A stretch of 64,000 nucleotides of DNA from Sphagnum compactum (Eukaryota; Bryophyta; Sphagnopsida; Sphagnales), in assembly GCA_965153455.1 (NCBI GenBank), contig OZ234493.1:14684213-14748212 (forward strand). Reading direction: 5' to 3'. Positions 47,421 to 61,014 of this stretch are shown piece by piece. Under the pieces are notes generated by a model that worked only from the letters and a program-made list of their open reading frames with translations, was not told where the DNA came from and ran no database searches. The first letter of the stretch is position 1. The number at the start of each line of letters is the position of its first letter. Position numbers and translations under genes: made by a program.

Positions 47421-50400
47421 TATAACTTGTAATTTAATCATTGCATTGCTATAGTGTGTTGTTTATAATGCATTTCAAAGATAAGTTAATGATGACATTA
47501 TGTGTGTTCTTTATTAGTTGCATTATACTATATATGTATGTTCATTGCTTGTTAATTGCATTATAGTTGCAAAAGACTCTTACTTAAATTTAGAATATGA
47601 ACATTAAATTACATAAAATTTTCATCATTTCACATTTGGTAGTTATTAAAGTATAGCCCAACTTTTGAATAGAAACAAGGTGGACCTCTTAACATTATAC
47701 ACCAATAGATAAATTGATAGGATGTTTGATAGTAATAATTTTAGCAAATATTAGCTTAACATTAGAAACAATGATAAAGTACATATCATTGGAAGTACCA
47801 TGGACAACTAAAGATGTTCATATGAATTGCATTTTCCAACCTTGAATATTAATACATACAATTGCATTATTGGAGCAAGATATTTGTCATTATTTATGTA
47901 ATGAATTTAATATGTAAAAATGTTTCATTGCAAAATTATCATTGTCAATTCTAGTATGCACAAAATAATACTATCCATAAATGGACATTATTTGCAAAAT
48001 AGTTTCATCAACCAATTGATAAGTTGCAATTTAAAATTACACTAATTGAATTCAAGTTATAACATTGGTGCCAATAGTTGGAAGATAGTTGCAATGGACA
48101 CAAATAAATTTCATTCATCAATGGATGAATGAAAAGTTGTACAATATTATGTTCATCCATGGCATTTGGATGAAAATTTGACACAAAAAACTAGTGGTAA
48201 AGTAGTTGTTAATAGGTTGGCACAACATGATATTACACATTGGCATTCCATTCATCCACGTGCATTTGCATGAGAAACTAATGTGGACATCTAGTTGCAA
48301 AGCAATTACATTTAGTTGCATGTATGTTAGTAATATACAATATTGTGTATGACCCTGGGTTGTTTGGTGCAACTATTGCAGATTGTTCAACAACATTCAT
48401 GGGGTAAATATGACATGAATTGTGATTGTCCACTACAACTCAAAAATTCAATTGCAAGATTAGTTGTAAAACCTTTGTTTCTTTCATACTATACATTCAA
48501 TGAATTAACAATGTGTTGATATCTTTTTGCTTAAATAAGGGATACAACTTTTTGGTGTTCCCAATTAGGTTGCCTAGGTTTTTTGATGGGTTTCATTTCA
48601 TTGTGGAATCATTGGTGGGTGAAAGCATGATCAAGTATACAATAAAAGTAGCTACGAGTAGTTGTAGTCATATTTTTACACATAAATACAAGAAAGTAGA
48701 ATCAAAATCTTTTCAATCATTGTCAAACCATCATGGTGCACAATATTGAATTTATAGTATGTTGTATACAAAGTTTGGAAAACTCTAGTGTACTAAATGT
48801 AAATCAAAAGTATTTTTGAAATTGATTGGTGGAATTGTGTTCAAAAATACTTTTACATTAAAAGATTAATATTTTATTACTTTTACCTTGGAAGTTGAAA
48901 GTGCATAAGTAAATTTTAGATGCCCATTAACCAAGAAAGTAAAAAATCCAATATTTCATCTACTTGAAGCCTATTTTGTTTTTTTGGGCAACCCAGAAAA
49001 TAAAAAAAATTCTATTTGCAATTTTTAGAAATCTACTTAAATCTACTTTAAATATGTGATTCTTCAATATCATTGACATAAATTCAAAAATATGTTCATA
49101 TTGATCATTAAACTAAATAATATCTTAAAATTTGAATATGTTAAGCATGATTTATGACTATTTTACATTTTTCTTCACAAGGATCACGAAATCTATACTT
49201 GATCATGCTTTCACCTTTGTCCCATTTAAAATTTTTTTGGCCCTTTGTTTCTTGATGGTGTGCCAAGTTGCAAAAAAATGTTTCTATTGATTTCAAAAAA
49301 TGCTCGTGCAATGCAATTTGATTGCAATGATTTATAATTTTGTTATTTTTTTCCTTCTAATAATGTTTTGATTTGTTCTTTCAATTGCAAAGGAGCATGG
49401 ATGAATGGAAAGTACTTGGTAGTTGAAAGGCATCATCATTGTTTTCGTAAACAACATTATTATCATATGCCTCCATATTGCATTTCTTCTGAGATTGTCA
49501 CTATCGTGACATTTCTTTTGCAATTGCTCTTATTCTTGTGCATGGAAATGTCATGTTTTTTTTATGAACAAGATTGCCCCCATTGTCATGTGCCAAAATG
49601 TCACTTTTTTTTGTGAGCATGAGTGTCATTGGTCTTTTCCAAGATTGTTGCATGTGAGATTTTTGCTATTGTGAAAGTTTGCAAATAATGTCGTTGCAAG
49701 CTTCAAGTTGCATGTCCTCAAGTTGCAGATGGTGGTAGGAGGTGGGGGTGTTAGTTACCATTGAATTTTTTGGAAAAAATTTTAGATATTAATTATCCAT
49801 GTTGAAATTTATTTTTTGGTTAAATCTTATGGTAACTAGATGTTGTTGTTAGCTTAGACTTAACTTGGCATGCCATGTCTACATCTACATAAGACACAAA
49901 ATTACATGACGTTGGATGTTTGGACACAAAGTTAAATTTGACATTTCTACCTTGGAGTTACCTTTGATTTACTTCTATGTGTGGCCCTCCCTTTAGAGTC
50001 CAAATTATGTAATTAGATAAGGTGATACAAATAGTTTTAACATGTGTTTGTCAAATAGTTTATTAATTGAAAAAACTATTTTGGAAAATATATGATTCTT
50101 GAAGATTCAATATTTTCCTTCACATATTTTTTAACATTTGAACACTTATTTTTCATAATTTCAAATTTTTTGAAAATAATATAATTAGGTGGAAACTACC
50201 AAGTTAGTAGGGTATGTTAAATTATATGGAAGTTTCTTTTTAGTAATTTCCCTTTTTTAATGCAATTATTTGCTATGAAATAAAAATTGTAAAAATTGGT
50301 AATTACTAAGGCAACTTCAACACATGTCTATCAAATAACTAATCAATTTTGAAGATTCCATGTTGTTGTAAATATATTATTCCTTAATATTCCAAAAAAA

Positions 50401-50460
50401 TCTATTTCCTTCACAAAAAAAATTTCTTAAAAAGGTTCAACATTTATTCAAATAATATAA
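47421..50460. other. Intergenic, AGTTGCA words, no gene
   Basis: AGTTGCAA and TTAGTTGCA words (47.5-48.5 kb) and a CACTACAACTCAAAAATTC word near 48430 recall the CACTA elements upstream, but no paired ends or target duplication were found. Open frames are short. Confidence 0.45.
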
Positions 50461-50462
50461 AT

Positions 50463-50826
50463 AAGGTAAAACTACCCATCACCGAGATCACTACCCTATT
50501 GCCGAACATATATTTAGATCTTTGTCATTTGTCCTTCATTTTGAGTGATTTAAAATGCTATGGGAGTGCTATCTCAAGCTCTAGAAATCATTTTTGAAGT
50601 GCAAAGGAAAAGGAGAAATGATAAAATAGCAAGAAGAAAAATAAGCTTTCCAACTTACAAAATGTGTTTTTTTTTTTTTTCCTTCTCTATGGACCCCTCT
50701 TACTTTCAAAGCTTATAACTTTCTTCTTTCTTGCTCATTTTAAAGGATTTTAAGTTCTTTAGGATCCCACCTTGAGTTCTACAAATTATGTTGGAACTCT
50801 AATAGTAAGAGAGCAACATACAAGGA
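50463..50826 (+). repeat. Dispersed repeat family R1, copy A
   Basis: Colinear with 52541-52906 over its whole length: CCCATCACCGA, GCCGAACAT, AGATCTTT, CATTTTGAGTGATTTAAAAT, then GACCCCTC(T/C)TACTTTCAAA, TAACTTTCTT and AGAGCAACATACAA. It contains two related submodules about 200 bp apart. Confidence 0.7.
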
Positions 50827-51136
50827 ATGTTTTGGGTTTAGGGTTTAGGAATCAGTGGTTTAGTTCTTTGAGGGGATCAGTGGTTCTTTGATTCTGATTT
50901 TCCCCAAAGAACTGGAACCAAGCAGTTCTCCAATTTTAAAATATTAAAAAAAAAAACCAGAACCCCAGGTTCTTAACAAAATATTCAAATAACCGGCGAA
51001 GACTGGAAAACTTCTTTAAAAGCACGGCAATAAGACAACAGAACCGGTGACTTACTTGTACTATGCACAAGAGGGTAGCAAGAAAGCAAAGTGAACAAAA
51101 TATTCGAGATCCACAGAAACGTCAAAACATGCCATT

Positions 51137-51520
51137 TTGGCTCAGCAAAGTTGTGCACCTGCTCCAGAAGAGTGTAATAAATATGATTTGATTTCTGCTC
51201 CCCATTTCTCATTGGCACATATCATTATGATTGGTCCAGGTGGTTTGCTATTAGTAGTCTCCCACCGATTTCTGGTCCCCAGTTTTACTTTTAGGGGCGG
51301 GGTTGCCAAAAGGGAAATAACTAAACTTGGACGTGAGAATTTTTTTTTGCTAGGTCACATTCTGAGCACCATTGGGGATGCTTTCATCATCAAGGGGAGG
51401 ATGCTTGTGGAAGATCTAGAAGTAGGAGTACTAACTTATATGCGATGTGTGGCCCTTGTATCGTTGACAGGTTCAGCTCAACCCACCATTTTGGAAGTTA
51501 TATGCACAAAAATGGAGTAA
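51137..51520 (+). other. Unrecognised open frame, 127 codons
   Basis: An open stretch that starts at a TTG; the first in-frame ATG is at about codon 31. It has ordinary amino-acid composition (for example FTFRGGVAKREITKLGRENF and LTYMRCVALVSLTGSAQPT) and sits in DNA less AT-rich than its surroundings. No family recognised and no flanking splice sites chosen. It could be an exon relic or chance. Confidence 0.2.
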
Positions 51521-52469
51521 AAAGCAGCTCTTCTCTTTCTTCTTCAATTGTGTGTGTGTTTTTTTTATAATGAACTTAAGTACATTGTCATCAACCTGAC
51601 TCTTCCTTGCAACATTTTAGGTAGGAATGACATCAGCCGAGAAATTCAGGGTACATTGGAGACATTAGAATTATTAGAAGGGTTGAACTTTTAGGACACA
51701 CCAGGTGCACTTGCAGGTGGACAGAAAGTTGTTAACAAAAGTAGATATTTGGAAAGGTGTAAAGTCTCAATTTAGGTAAGGTTGAGTATATATGCTAACT
51801 TTGAAGGATGGATATGCAAAAAGGAAGACTTGGAGAAGCAGAGTGGGGTGTGCTCGGAAACTATAAGTCAGGTGTATGTTAGGATTTGTTTTAATAATTC
51901 TTTTTTGAAACTAATGGAAAGAATCCATTGCTTTTGAGTATTAGTTAGATTTTTTTGACACTTGGATGTTAGTGTTGAGAAGAGGGTGTGGTTGAGGGTG
52001 TGAGATAGGGGCTTGTGGCAAACCCAAGAATTTAGTTAAGGCCACCTAAGTTTCTTCCACCTAACGTGTTGAGCAAAAGACCTTGTCATTTGCCCACTAT
52101 AGTGTGAGTGCTATTAATTAGTTCGGGGTGCCTCATAAGTCCAACTTTTGTTTTTTGCAATGATTTATTTTGATTGGTCGCTCGCAAAAAAAAGTTGAAA
52201 CTATGGAGGCTCCCCCAAAATAGAAGATTCTATTGAAAGATGGAGTGCCTCCCCCTTCGGCCCACCTATATAGGTGAGAAGGGGAGGACTTTGGGCAAAA
52301 CATATGGGATTGAAGTGAGGTGCTATTGGGAACGCCCTTGGGGAACAACATTGGGAACTTGAAGGGAACAAAAAGGAAACATGTTGGGAACAAAGGAAAA
52401 ATGAAAAAAATTCTCCCCTCATCCCGCCCACCCAAAACTTAAGAGTAAAAAAATCAAGGCACCTTGAGT
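51521..52469. other. Intergenic, nothing recognised
   Basis: No gene supported. Overlapping minus-strand frames at 52133-52473 are in different phases and have no domain. Confidence 0.5.
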
Positions 52470-53345
52470 GCATGCTTCAGCCTACCCATTGGCTGCATGT
52501 ATTTTTGATTTCCAAAACTGTTGGTCACCACTTTTGGCCTAGGCTAGGGTAAACTGGCCCATCACCGATTGCTTGCCATTGACCGAACATTTTGGCAGAT
52601 CTTTCTCAATTCTTCTCCATTTTGAGTGATTTAAAATGTTATAGGAACACTTTCTCAAGCTTTACAAAGCATCTTGAAAATGCAAAGTCAAAGGATCAGC
52701 CAAAAAAGAGCAGTAAACAAAATATGTTTTTTCAAATTGTAAAACATGTTTGTTTTCATTTTTCTTCATTTTGACCCCTCCTACTTTCAAACCTCATAAC
52801 TTTCTTATTTTTTAATCATTTTAAACAATTTAAAATGCCATAGGAGCACCACTTGAAGTTCTACAAATCATCTTGGAATTCTAATAACAATAGAGCAACA
52901 TACAAAGAAATTTTTTGCCTGACTGGGAACTGACTTATGTAATGTTCGATGATTTATTTTTTTGACTTCTTGACCCCCTCTACTTTGGGGCATTGTAACT
53001 TTCTCAATTTTATTCCATTTTTGACAATTTTTAGTGCGCTAAATGCACCAATAAGAGGGTTTCAAGTTTTGTTTGGACACCAAAAAACAACAGAGCCCTC
53101 CCATTGGACCTGGCCTGCTCTGAGCACTTAAATGTTTGGTCACCAGTTGGTTTACCCTAATGGCAGGAGTAACGATTGAATAACGAAGAAAAACAAAAAA
53201 CAACTTCCCCAAGGCCCCCTAAGAAAGAAAAAAACTAGGGCCCATCATGACTGCATGCTGAGCCTTCTCATTGCCTGCATGAAATTTCTATATCCAAAAC
53301 TGTTCATCACCATTTTTGGCTTGGGCTAATGGCTGGGTCAGTGAT
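52470..53345 (+). repeat. Dispersed repeat family R1, copy B with flanking direct repeat
   Basis: Copy B of R1 lies at 52541-52906. Its upstream flank (52474-52545: CATTGGCTGCATG, CCAAAACTGTTGGTCACCA, TTTTGGCCTAGGCTA) recurs at 53263-53335 (CATTGCCTGCATG, CCAAAACTGTTCATCACCA, TTTTGGCTTGGGCTA), about 790 bp away and in the same orientation. A third, weaker submodule (ACCCCCTCTACTTTGGGGC, then AACTTTCTCAATTTT) is at 52970-53070. The layout could be an eroded element with terminal direct repeats or a local tandem duplication. Confidence 0.6.
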
Positions 53346-53512
53346 TTGGGGACATACGATAGTGTGAAACTTTTACGTTTCCAAGATTGTCATGTGGATG
53401 GGATATTTTTTAGCCATCTCCATGTGTAGACCAGTGTTGGGTGATTCTTGCATTTTGCTGAGAACCATCAATTTTAGTTCTTCTAATCACTTTAGAGAAC
53501 TATCTTCGGCCT

Positions 53513-53535
53513 TTATATATATATATATATATATA
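53513..53535. repeat. (TA)n microsatellite
   Basis: About eleven TA units in uncharacterised intergenic DNA. Confidence 0.9.
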
Positions 53536-56500
53536 GAAAACTCAGATTTAAAACAATTGTCGAACTTTTCAGTTTTCAATTATTATTTTGTTGGTTGTTT
53601 CTCAAGTTCATGATTTTCAAAAAATTGATGATCATGAGTTTTCTTAGTTATTTTTCAACTTCATTATCATAATTAATTTTAAAAATGATAACAAGTATAG
53701 AATATTTTTTAAAATATAAAAGAGGAAAATAAAATAAAAATAAAAATGATTAGAATGAAAAACTCATGTTGCTCATTACGTTTTCACAAGTTCGTTTCAT
53801 TCAAATGCACTTTCAAAAAAAATTAGCATTTTTCCCAAATCTATGTTTGTTTAAATTAACTTTACCAATCTAGTAGGTGAAGTATAACTTATCCTAAACT
53901 CATGATAACAAATGACTTTTCTAAATTGTTTGATTGTAATTTACATGTTTTCAAATTTGGAAGTATCTCAAGCAAACAAAAAAAATTGTCTCAATTTGTG
54001 ACCCTACAATGCCAAAGATTTGTCAAGTTAGAAAAGGAAGAATAAAAAACATTGACTCATGTTTCCTTCATCATTACAATGGACACCTAATGTCCTTCAC
54101 GTCCATTTCGTAATGTCAAAAGATTTGCAACTCCCTATTAACAAGTTTTTTGACTGGGTTGTTTATGCTAATATCATAGTATATGGGTGACTTTGGCATA
54201 AATTTTTAAAAAACAATTTGCCAATTTTTTTTAAAAAAGATTTAACCTTATTGCCAAAAATTCCAAGAATTTAGGCTGCAGGAATTTGGAACCGAACCTT
54301 AGCTTAATCAGTTGTGAACACATTAATCACAAGGAGAATAAGAGAATTTTGAAGTTGAATTACAATTTAATATCTAAATTCTTTGTATGTTGTTCCAAAA
54401 TTAAAAATTCACATGCTTAAAATAAATAAATAATTATACACTTATGTGTTGAACCCACAAGCTACTATGGTAATTATCATTTTGAAGTTTAAATAAAAAT
54501 GTTCATCATTGATTTGATTTGACAAAGATTTAAATTTTGTCAGAGGTAGTGACATCTCAAAAACATAGGGAACAAAGGTTTCTTACTGTATTTTTTAACA
54601 ATAGTAACACCTTGTTCATGTCCAATGAAAGGAAAAAAAAAAACAAAGGTTCTTAAATCTAAGGTCAACATTAAAGATAACATGTTATAGGCTTTTTGCG
54701 TTTCATATTTCTTAAGGAATAAAATGAAAATTTCCAAAACAAGAAAAACTTCTTTTTTGATCTTAGTACAAGTAAGGTGAATTCAACAATAACAATGAAA
54801 TCTTCTTCCATTATACTCTTTATAGAAGGTTCATTTTTAGTTTTTTTAAATTTTAAGTTCATGGTTATGATGACATGTAAATGCATCACTAAGTAACTAA
54901 TGACCATAAGATTGGTTAAAACACAAACAGTGCGAACATGGGAGAAACAATCCATAATAATTTATGAAATATGCCAAGTTAGAAAAAATGGTTCACATGC
55001 AAAGCGACTCTCATTGTAGTTTGGCTATTGTAGCAAAAACAATTGCCTTTTCAAAATTGTAAAATCTCTTGGAACTTGATGATCTTATTGGAAAATTTAC
55101 AATTCATTTTTTAAAATTACAAATGAAAATTCATAAAATTCTTAATCTTACCTTGTTTTCACAAAAGTATAGATGAAGACCATAATTAACACATGCCTAT
55201 TCCATTTATGCTTCCTTTTATCAATGTTTTTTGGTCAAGTAAAACATTTTTGCAAATCTAAATTTAAAAAACTTATGCACACACATTTGAGGCGTTTGCA
55301 CAAGTTTTCATTGGTTCTAGCATATTAATAAATTTTGGGAAACACACCACCAAAACAACTATCTTGAAAACCATCTTCCAATTAAACTCATTGTTTCATA
55401 ATTCACAACAAATTTTAATAGTCATGACATTTAAATTGGAACCTCAATCTTTCATATATGCAATGATTTTTTCCTCAAGTTATATTGGTAATGAAGGCCA
55501 ATTAAATTTATACTATGTTTTAAATAATTCCATAATGATATGGGTCCAAACAAGGTAATATCAATTATTCCAAGACATAACCACTACTTAATTGTTGTTG
55601 TCATAGTTATTAATTAAGTTGATGTTCAAACTTTTGGATGAACTTGTACAATATTCATGATGTATTATGAAAACATTTGCAAAAACTTGAAATGAATGTA
55701 ATGAGTATGTAATACCCAAAAACACTTTTAAAATAATGTAACTAATGTTTTTCATTACTTAAAAAACTTTGAAAAAACATGAAATGATTTGAGAATGACC
55801 TTTTTATGGTGATTTTTTTGTGTACATCTAAGTTACATTATAATATGGTGTAATATCTTTTTGGGTCACAATAATTTAAACAATTTAAAAGTCAATCTAT
55901 AAATCATGATTTTAAGCATGTTTTGTAAAATATTTTATTTTACAAGATTCATTAAAAATTGAATCCTTGGGGCAAATGTTTCCTATTGATCAAATTGCAC
56001 CCATATGTTTTGGCTCCCAATTGGTTTTCAAGAACTTAATGACAAGTGAGAAAATGTCCTTTGCTCTTTCAAACATTCACAAATCAATTAAATTATCTTA
56101 GCATTGGTTACACACACTTATGTTGGTTTTTTCCATCAACTCAAACAACAGTTCTTGTGAAAAAAAAATCTTTAAAAAATAAGACCATTCCAGTACGTAA
56201 GCATGCAATTTTTGCAAACTATAAAAGAAAATGACTTTTCATTATCAAAAGGCTAAGGTCTTCGATATAAGTTTATTTTGTTACACTTCATCTTTTAAAA
56301 AAAAATTATCAAACACCAAAAAATTGATATTGAAGGGCCAAACAAATTAGCTTTTTTATGATAGGTTACCTTTCCCTATTTCCTTTCAACACATTGTTCA
56401 CATTGTTCACATCCTATTTTTTAACAATTATTGAATGGTTTGCATCCCCATGTTTTAATGCCATTTTTCCATTGGTCTTATAATAACTTATTGTATTTTT

Positions 56501-58225
56501 CTTTGATTATTTTCTTGAATAAACTAATCTCCATTGTTTCACCTCAAAGAGGCTTCCTATGATCATGGATCTTTGGACTTAATTTGAGAAATAAGCCTAA
56601 GTTTCCCCATGATGTCACATGATTTGTTATTTAACATTTTATTTTAATATTTTCTTTAAGTTTTTAGATTGTGGTGTGTTCTGAAAATGAGAGAAAGGTG
56701 GAAGTTGGATTCTACTTCCATGTTTGTCTAGTGGTGCACGTGGACACTTAATCCATCTATGTTAGTTTGTAGAATGTTAATTTGCAATAGATGTAGTGAA
56801 CTTGTCATCCTTTTTCTTACCACATGATTTTATCCTTTATTTTACAATAGTTAGCCAAACTTTGTATATACATGTTGAATGAGAAATTGTTTGACCCATC
56901 CTTCTTGTTCAAAATTGACCCAATAAATAATCAAACCTTTCTAGAGTGGAGAAGCTCAGCCTGACACCTTTGAATCCATGTGACCTTGCAACCACAATAT
57001 CACTTTCAAGAAGGTCAATTCAAGATTTTAGCTTATTTGCTTCAAATTAGCGTTCTTCCATGGCATTGAATTTTTGACTTCAAAATCCATGATCCTTCTA
57101 TTGGACAAAAAACCTTTCCCTCTATCTTCAAATGTTCTACATAAAGCTTAGAAAATAAATAATGTCATATTGGGAAGGAAGATTTTGCAAAGTTCCAGAA
57201 TACTTCCATTGTGTTCGCATATGACTATTTTGACATCACTTGCACAACACATAGTCAAGTAACACCTTCCTAAACATATGCAAAACCTTGCACTATATGA
57301 TGGCAAAGCAAGCAATGACACAATCCTACACAAGGACATATTGCAAGAGAAATGGAATCTAGCTCTTAAAGATTATAAACATGTGAAGGTAGTGTTGATG
57401 GCCCAATAGCTTCCTAAGCACATTGGCAACACCATTCAAGGACTACACATGTCACACACATTTACATAGGTCACAATGGGAGTTTGTACCCACCAACAAA
57501 ATTTAAGGAATGTTTTCATATGTAATCATAGACCTTGCTTGCAACTCTTACAACATCATTTGTTTCCAATGTCATAAGTAAAGTGCTCCAATGTAAAATC
57601 CTACATGCGTTAAAAAAAATCACCACATCTTGGCGACATATGCAATTTCAAAAACTTCATCTAACTCTATTAGAACACCAATATGCCATGTAAATGCCAT
57701 GCAAATCACTCACAAGTGCCTCACAACAATTTCACAATTCTATAAATATAAGACTTGGACATTGCTTTCATTGTGATTTTTCCTTTGAATTCCAATTTTA
57801 GTTATCTCAAGAACTTTGGAGTAATGCATCCTTTCATTGGACCTCACAACCACATTTTTGTCAAAGCAAAATCCCCACAAACGATATTTGGAAATGATAC
57901 GATAGACATGACTAGTTGAAACGTCATGTGATCCAAATGAGACAAACACCGAACATCAACATTCACAACCATCTTTCATCTTTCATACCCTACATTGAGA
58001 TCCCTTGTATGCTTTTCTGGATTCTTGATCTCGATTTCAAGGCATGGCATGACATGGCCTACTCTATATATGCCTTGCATGGAAGCATTAGAAGCTCTTG
58101 GACTTTTGAGCTTTTCTTTGGAACTTGTGGGGGGGGGGGGAGGCTGGACCTGCACAAGTTACTCCAGAATTATATCCATTTCTTAACCTTCAAGGAAGTA
58201 TAGATATGAAAGTATACATTTGAAC
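53536..58225. other. AT-rich gene-free DNA
   Basis: Only short frames below 100 codons, often paired on opposite strands. No transposon ends or repeats supported. A 13-base G tract lies at about 58129-58141. Confidence 0.5.
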
Positions 58226-58516
58226 TCAGGAGTTGTAAATTGATCCACTAAGCCCTCCTTTCTTCTGAAATTCCGGGTGCATTTGCATAGATTGTGTTCT
58301 TTGCTCACCATTTTGGTTGTACCCTTTTGGCATGGTCTTGTTGTTGCCTCTGATTTGCTTGTTGGGTTTCAGAAAACTGGATTTCAAGTAGAGATTCAAA
58401 TTTGAGCTCCACTGACTGACAGGAGCCCTAGTATCTGACAAATAGCAACGGTTATTTGAATCACTTGATGGAGATTTCCCTTGGGGGGGTTGGGTTCTCT
58501 GCCCAAAATAAAACAT
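58226..58516 (-). other. Unrecognised exon-like open frame
   Basis: Minus-strand frame of 96 codons with a balanced, hydrophilic composition (SDTRAPVSQWSSNLNLYL, then KSSFLKPNKQIRGNNKTMPK) in DNA less AT-rich than its neighbours. It resembles a disordered region of a nuclear protein more than random sequence, but no family is recognised. It may be a gene fragment or a captured exon. Confidence 0.25.
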
Positions 58517-59082
58517 TGGGGTACCACTGCACAGAATGTGCCTTTAGATTCAACATATGCTATTTTGAGGAAGTATTTGTTGGTACTACACCCAAACATA
58601 TTTACTAACTGCATAGGTACCTACACTCTTAGGAAGGGGTATTTGCTCAAAATTTTACTTACCCTTGTACATAACTTACATAGCTCCTCAACCAAAGGAA
58701 AGGGCTACATAATTTTATTTTATTTTTTGGGGAATATCCATAGTGTGCGTGGTTTTTTAAAAATAATGAAGGACCAATCAAAGAGGTCCATTATTGAAAA
58801 AATCAAAATTACTTTCGGTGTGCCCACCACAAATATTGAAAAGAATTAAGTTCATGTTCTCTTTTTCTCAACTGGTTTGTGTGAATGGGTCAAAGAGGAA
58901 CAGCTGAGTGTCACTTTAGTTGTTCAATGGGCAGTAAATAATGCACACAATGGGTACTAGTTGTACATTCTTGCAAAGCTATCTTCAAGGAACTTACAAC
59001 ACACTAATAGAATTCCCGCATTACAAAATTGCTTAGATTTTTAATTATTTTTTTCCTTTGAAGCACAACAGCAGACCCAACC

Positions 59083-59233
59083 TGAGAAGCTGTTGGCACC
59101 CCCCAAGTCAAGCTCATTGGCCGAGTGCAGGCATGAGTTTCACCTTGCACTCTACTGGGTTTCAACTCAGGACTGTTTTTTGGAGGTCTCAGGGTCTCAA
59201 AATGGGCTATACCAGTGAGCCAACACCCTTGGG
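59083..59233 (-). mobile_element. tRNA-derived SINE, copy 2
   Basis: On the minus strand: CCCCAAGGGTGTTGGC, then TGGCTCACTGGTATAGC at 59222-59206, identical to the A box of copy 1. About 40 bases later comes GAGTTGAAACCC, a mutated B box (about 59168-59157), and AGTAGAGTGC, matching AGTGGAGTGC of copy 1. Downstream the copy continues to GCACTCGGCCAATGAGC and CTTGGGGGGTGCC, a body not clearly seen in copy 1. The 3' end is uncertain. Confidence 0.7.
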
Positions 59234-60595
59234 GTAAATTCGTAGATTTTGATGAGCAAAACACTTGCATGGTTGGTTATTTGATAAAGACAAGTGTACT
59301 AGTCAAGACTTCGCAGAGTGACATATCCGGGATTCATTGCAATCTTGGTTGATTCTTAACTTTTACGAAGAACCTCCAGTTTTGGTTCTTTGATTTTGTT
59401 AATACTGTCTGGTTATGATGTTTCCAGAAAATTTCAAAAAACCATCAGGTTTTATGAAAGAACCTGCAAAGAACTGGTGGATTAGAATTCAGGGTAAGTT
59501 CTTGGATCAGTTCCCTGAATTTTTGAGATTCATGGTTAGCTCATAACTGATTCTTTGATTTTAGAGAACCTTTGGTCAAGGGTTCATATACCCAACCCTT
59601 ATCCACAAGTTCTTTTTTTTGGGAAAGAGAATTGCAAAATATGAATATATCATTGTTGGTATGTTCTTGGACTTCAGCGGGTTCACGTTATAAGAGAGAT
59701 TCTAGGGTCTCCAAATTGAAGGTTTTGAGTTTTTTTGGAATTGTCATTGGAATTTAATTGGAGAATCAACTTATTTTCAAAATTGAACTGGAACTTGAAT
59801 TGTGACTATTTTTTTTTTGTGTGCAAATTTTCATTAGAAGGCTAAGGGAAATTACGGCATGCAAAAGGCATAAAGGGAAAAAGGGTTACAAAAAGTGATG
59901 GCATTGCTAAAAATAGTTGAGTTGTCAATAGCAATTGTAAACACCCCTCCATCATTAGCTAGCAAGGAGCTAGCTCCACTGTAGATGTGTGAGGATGGAG
60001 TAGCCAAACCTTTCCCTCTCATTTCTCATAATTGTTTTTGTTCTTACAGTTTCTATACCCTCTTCACTGGCTCTCCTTAATGGTTTGTTGTAGAATTTGC
60101 CATTACTGAATCATCCCCTTGATTTTGGGATTAGTAAGGAGTCAAGACTAAGGAGGGTTTTCATGGGTTTTCATAATCCAAAAGTTGAAGTTGTAAGGTT
60201 TTAGGTATATTGTTGTTGGTGACTTATGAATGTGGGATTTCTTACAAGATTTGTAGCTGGCTGTTTGTAATCCACATTTCAAAGTACTCTCACGCTTTAG
60301 CTCCAATGACCAGCCTCCATGGATTTGCAAGAGGATTCAGGAGTCGACTATTTAGAATTTAGAATTTAAACTTGGGAGCTTGGAAGTTGCATGATTCCTT
60401 GTGGTTAGTTTCTATTCACCATTGAGGTGTGATAAAAAACCTTAAAGCTTAAACCTTATATTACAACCTACTTATAGATGAGGGAAACCTTCTTCATTTT
60501 TCTTGTATTTTTTTTTACATTATTTTGAATCTTTGAACTCATTGTTGAAGCTTTTTAAGTTCTTGGGACCTAGCATCTACTATTTTTGTTTTCTT
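59234..60595. other. Intergenic with AGAACC/GGTTCT words
   Basis: Between 59345 and 59580, AAGAACC, GGTTCTTTGATTTT and AAAGAACTGG words recur in both orientations. The same words are found at 50850-50975, 53460-53500 and 63000-63130. No gene recognised. Confidence 0.45.
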
Positions 60596-61014
60596 CACAT
60601 CATTATGTGTTTCTATTCCTTGCTTGGCCCTTAGTGCATCACCTTGTGTTTATGTTCTTTACTTGGCCCTTAGCGCATTGTCGTGTGTTTTTCTTCCTTG
60701 CTTGGCCTAGATGCATCATTGTCTGTATTTGTTCCTTGTTTGGCTTGAGTGCATTGTTGGGTGTTTCTATTCCTTGTTCGGCCTGAGTGCATTATCGAGT
60801 GTTTTTGTTCCTTGTTCAAATTTAGTGCATTACCTTGTGTTTTTGTTCCTTGTTCAACTTGAATGCATTGTTGGGTGTTTTTGTTTCTTGTTTGACTTTA
60901 GTGCATTGCCTTATGTTTCTATTATTTGTTTGGCTTGAGTGCATTGCCGGGTGTTTCTATTGCTTATTCAACTTCAGTGCATTACCCTATGTTTTTGTTC
61001 CATGTTCAACCTTT
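60596..61014 (+). repeat. 38-bp tandem array, 11 copies
   Basis: GTGCATT-like landmarks occur at 60596, 60634, 60673, 60711, 60749, 60787, 60825, 60863, 60901, 60939 and 60977. The spacing is 38 bases throughout, except for one of 39. Each unit reads roughly GTGCATTGCCTTGTGTTT, then TTGTTCCTTGTTTGGCTTGA. Because 38 is not a multiple of three, frames through it change phase each unit. The short Cys/Phe/Leu-rich frames here are therefore by-products. Confidence 0.9.

Noticed and set aside
48431-48800. CACTACAACTCAAAAATTC as a CACTA end, with CTCTAGTG at 48790 as partner
   Set aside because: The ends do not match each other and the flanking triplets differ (GTC and TAC).
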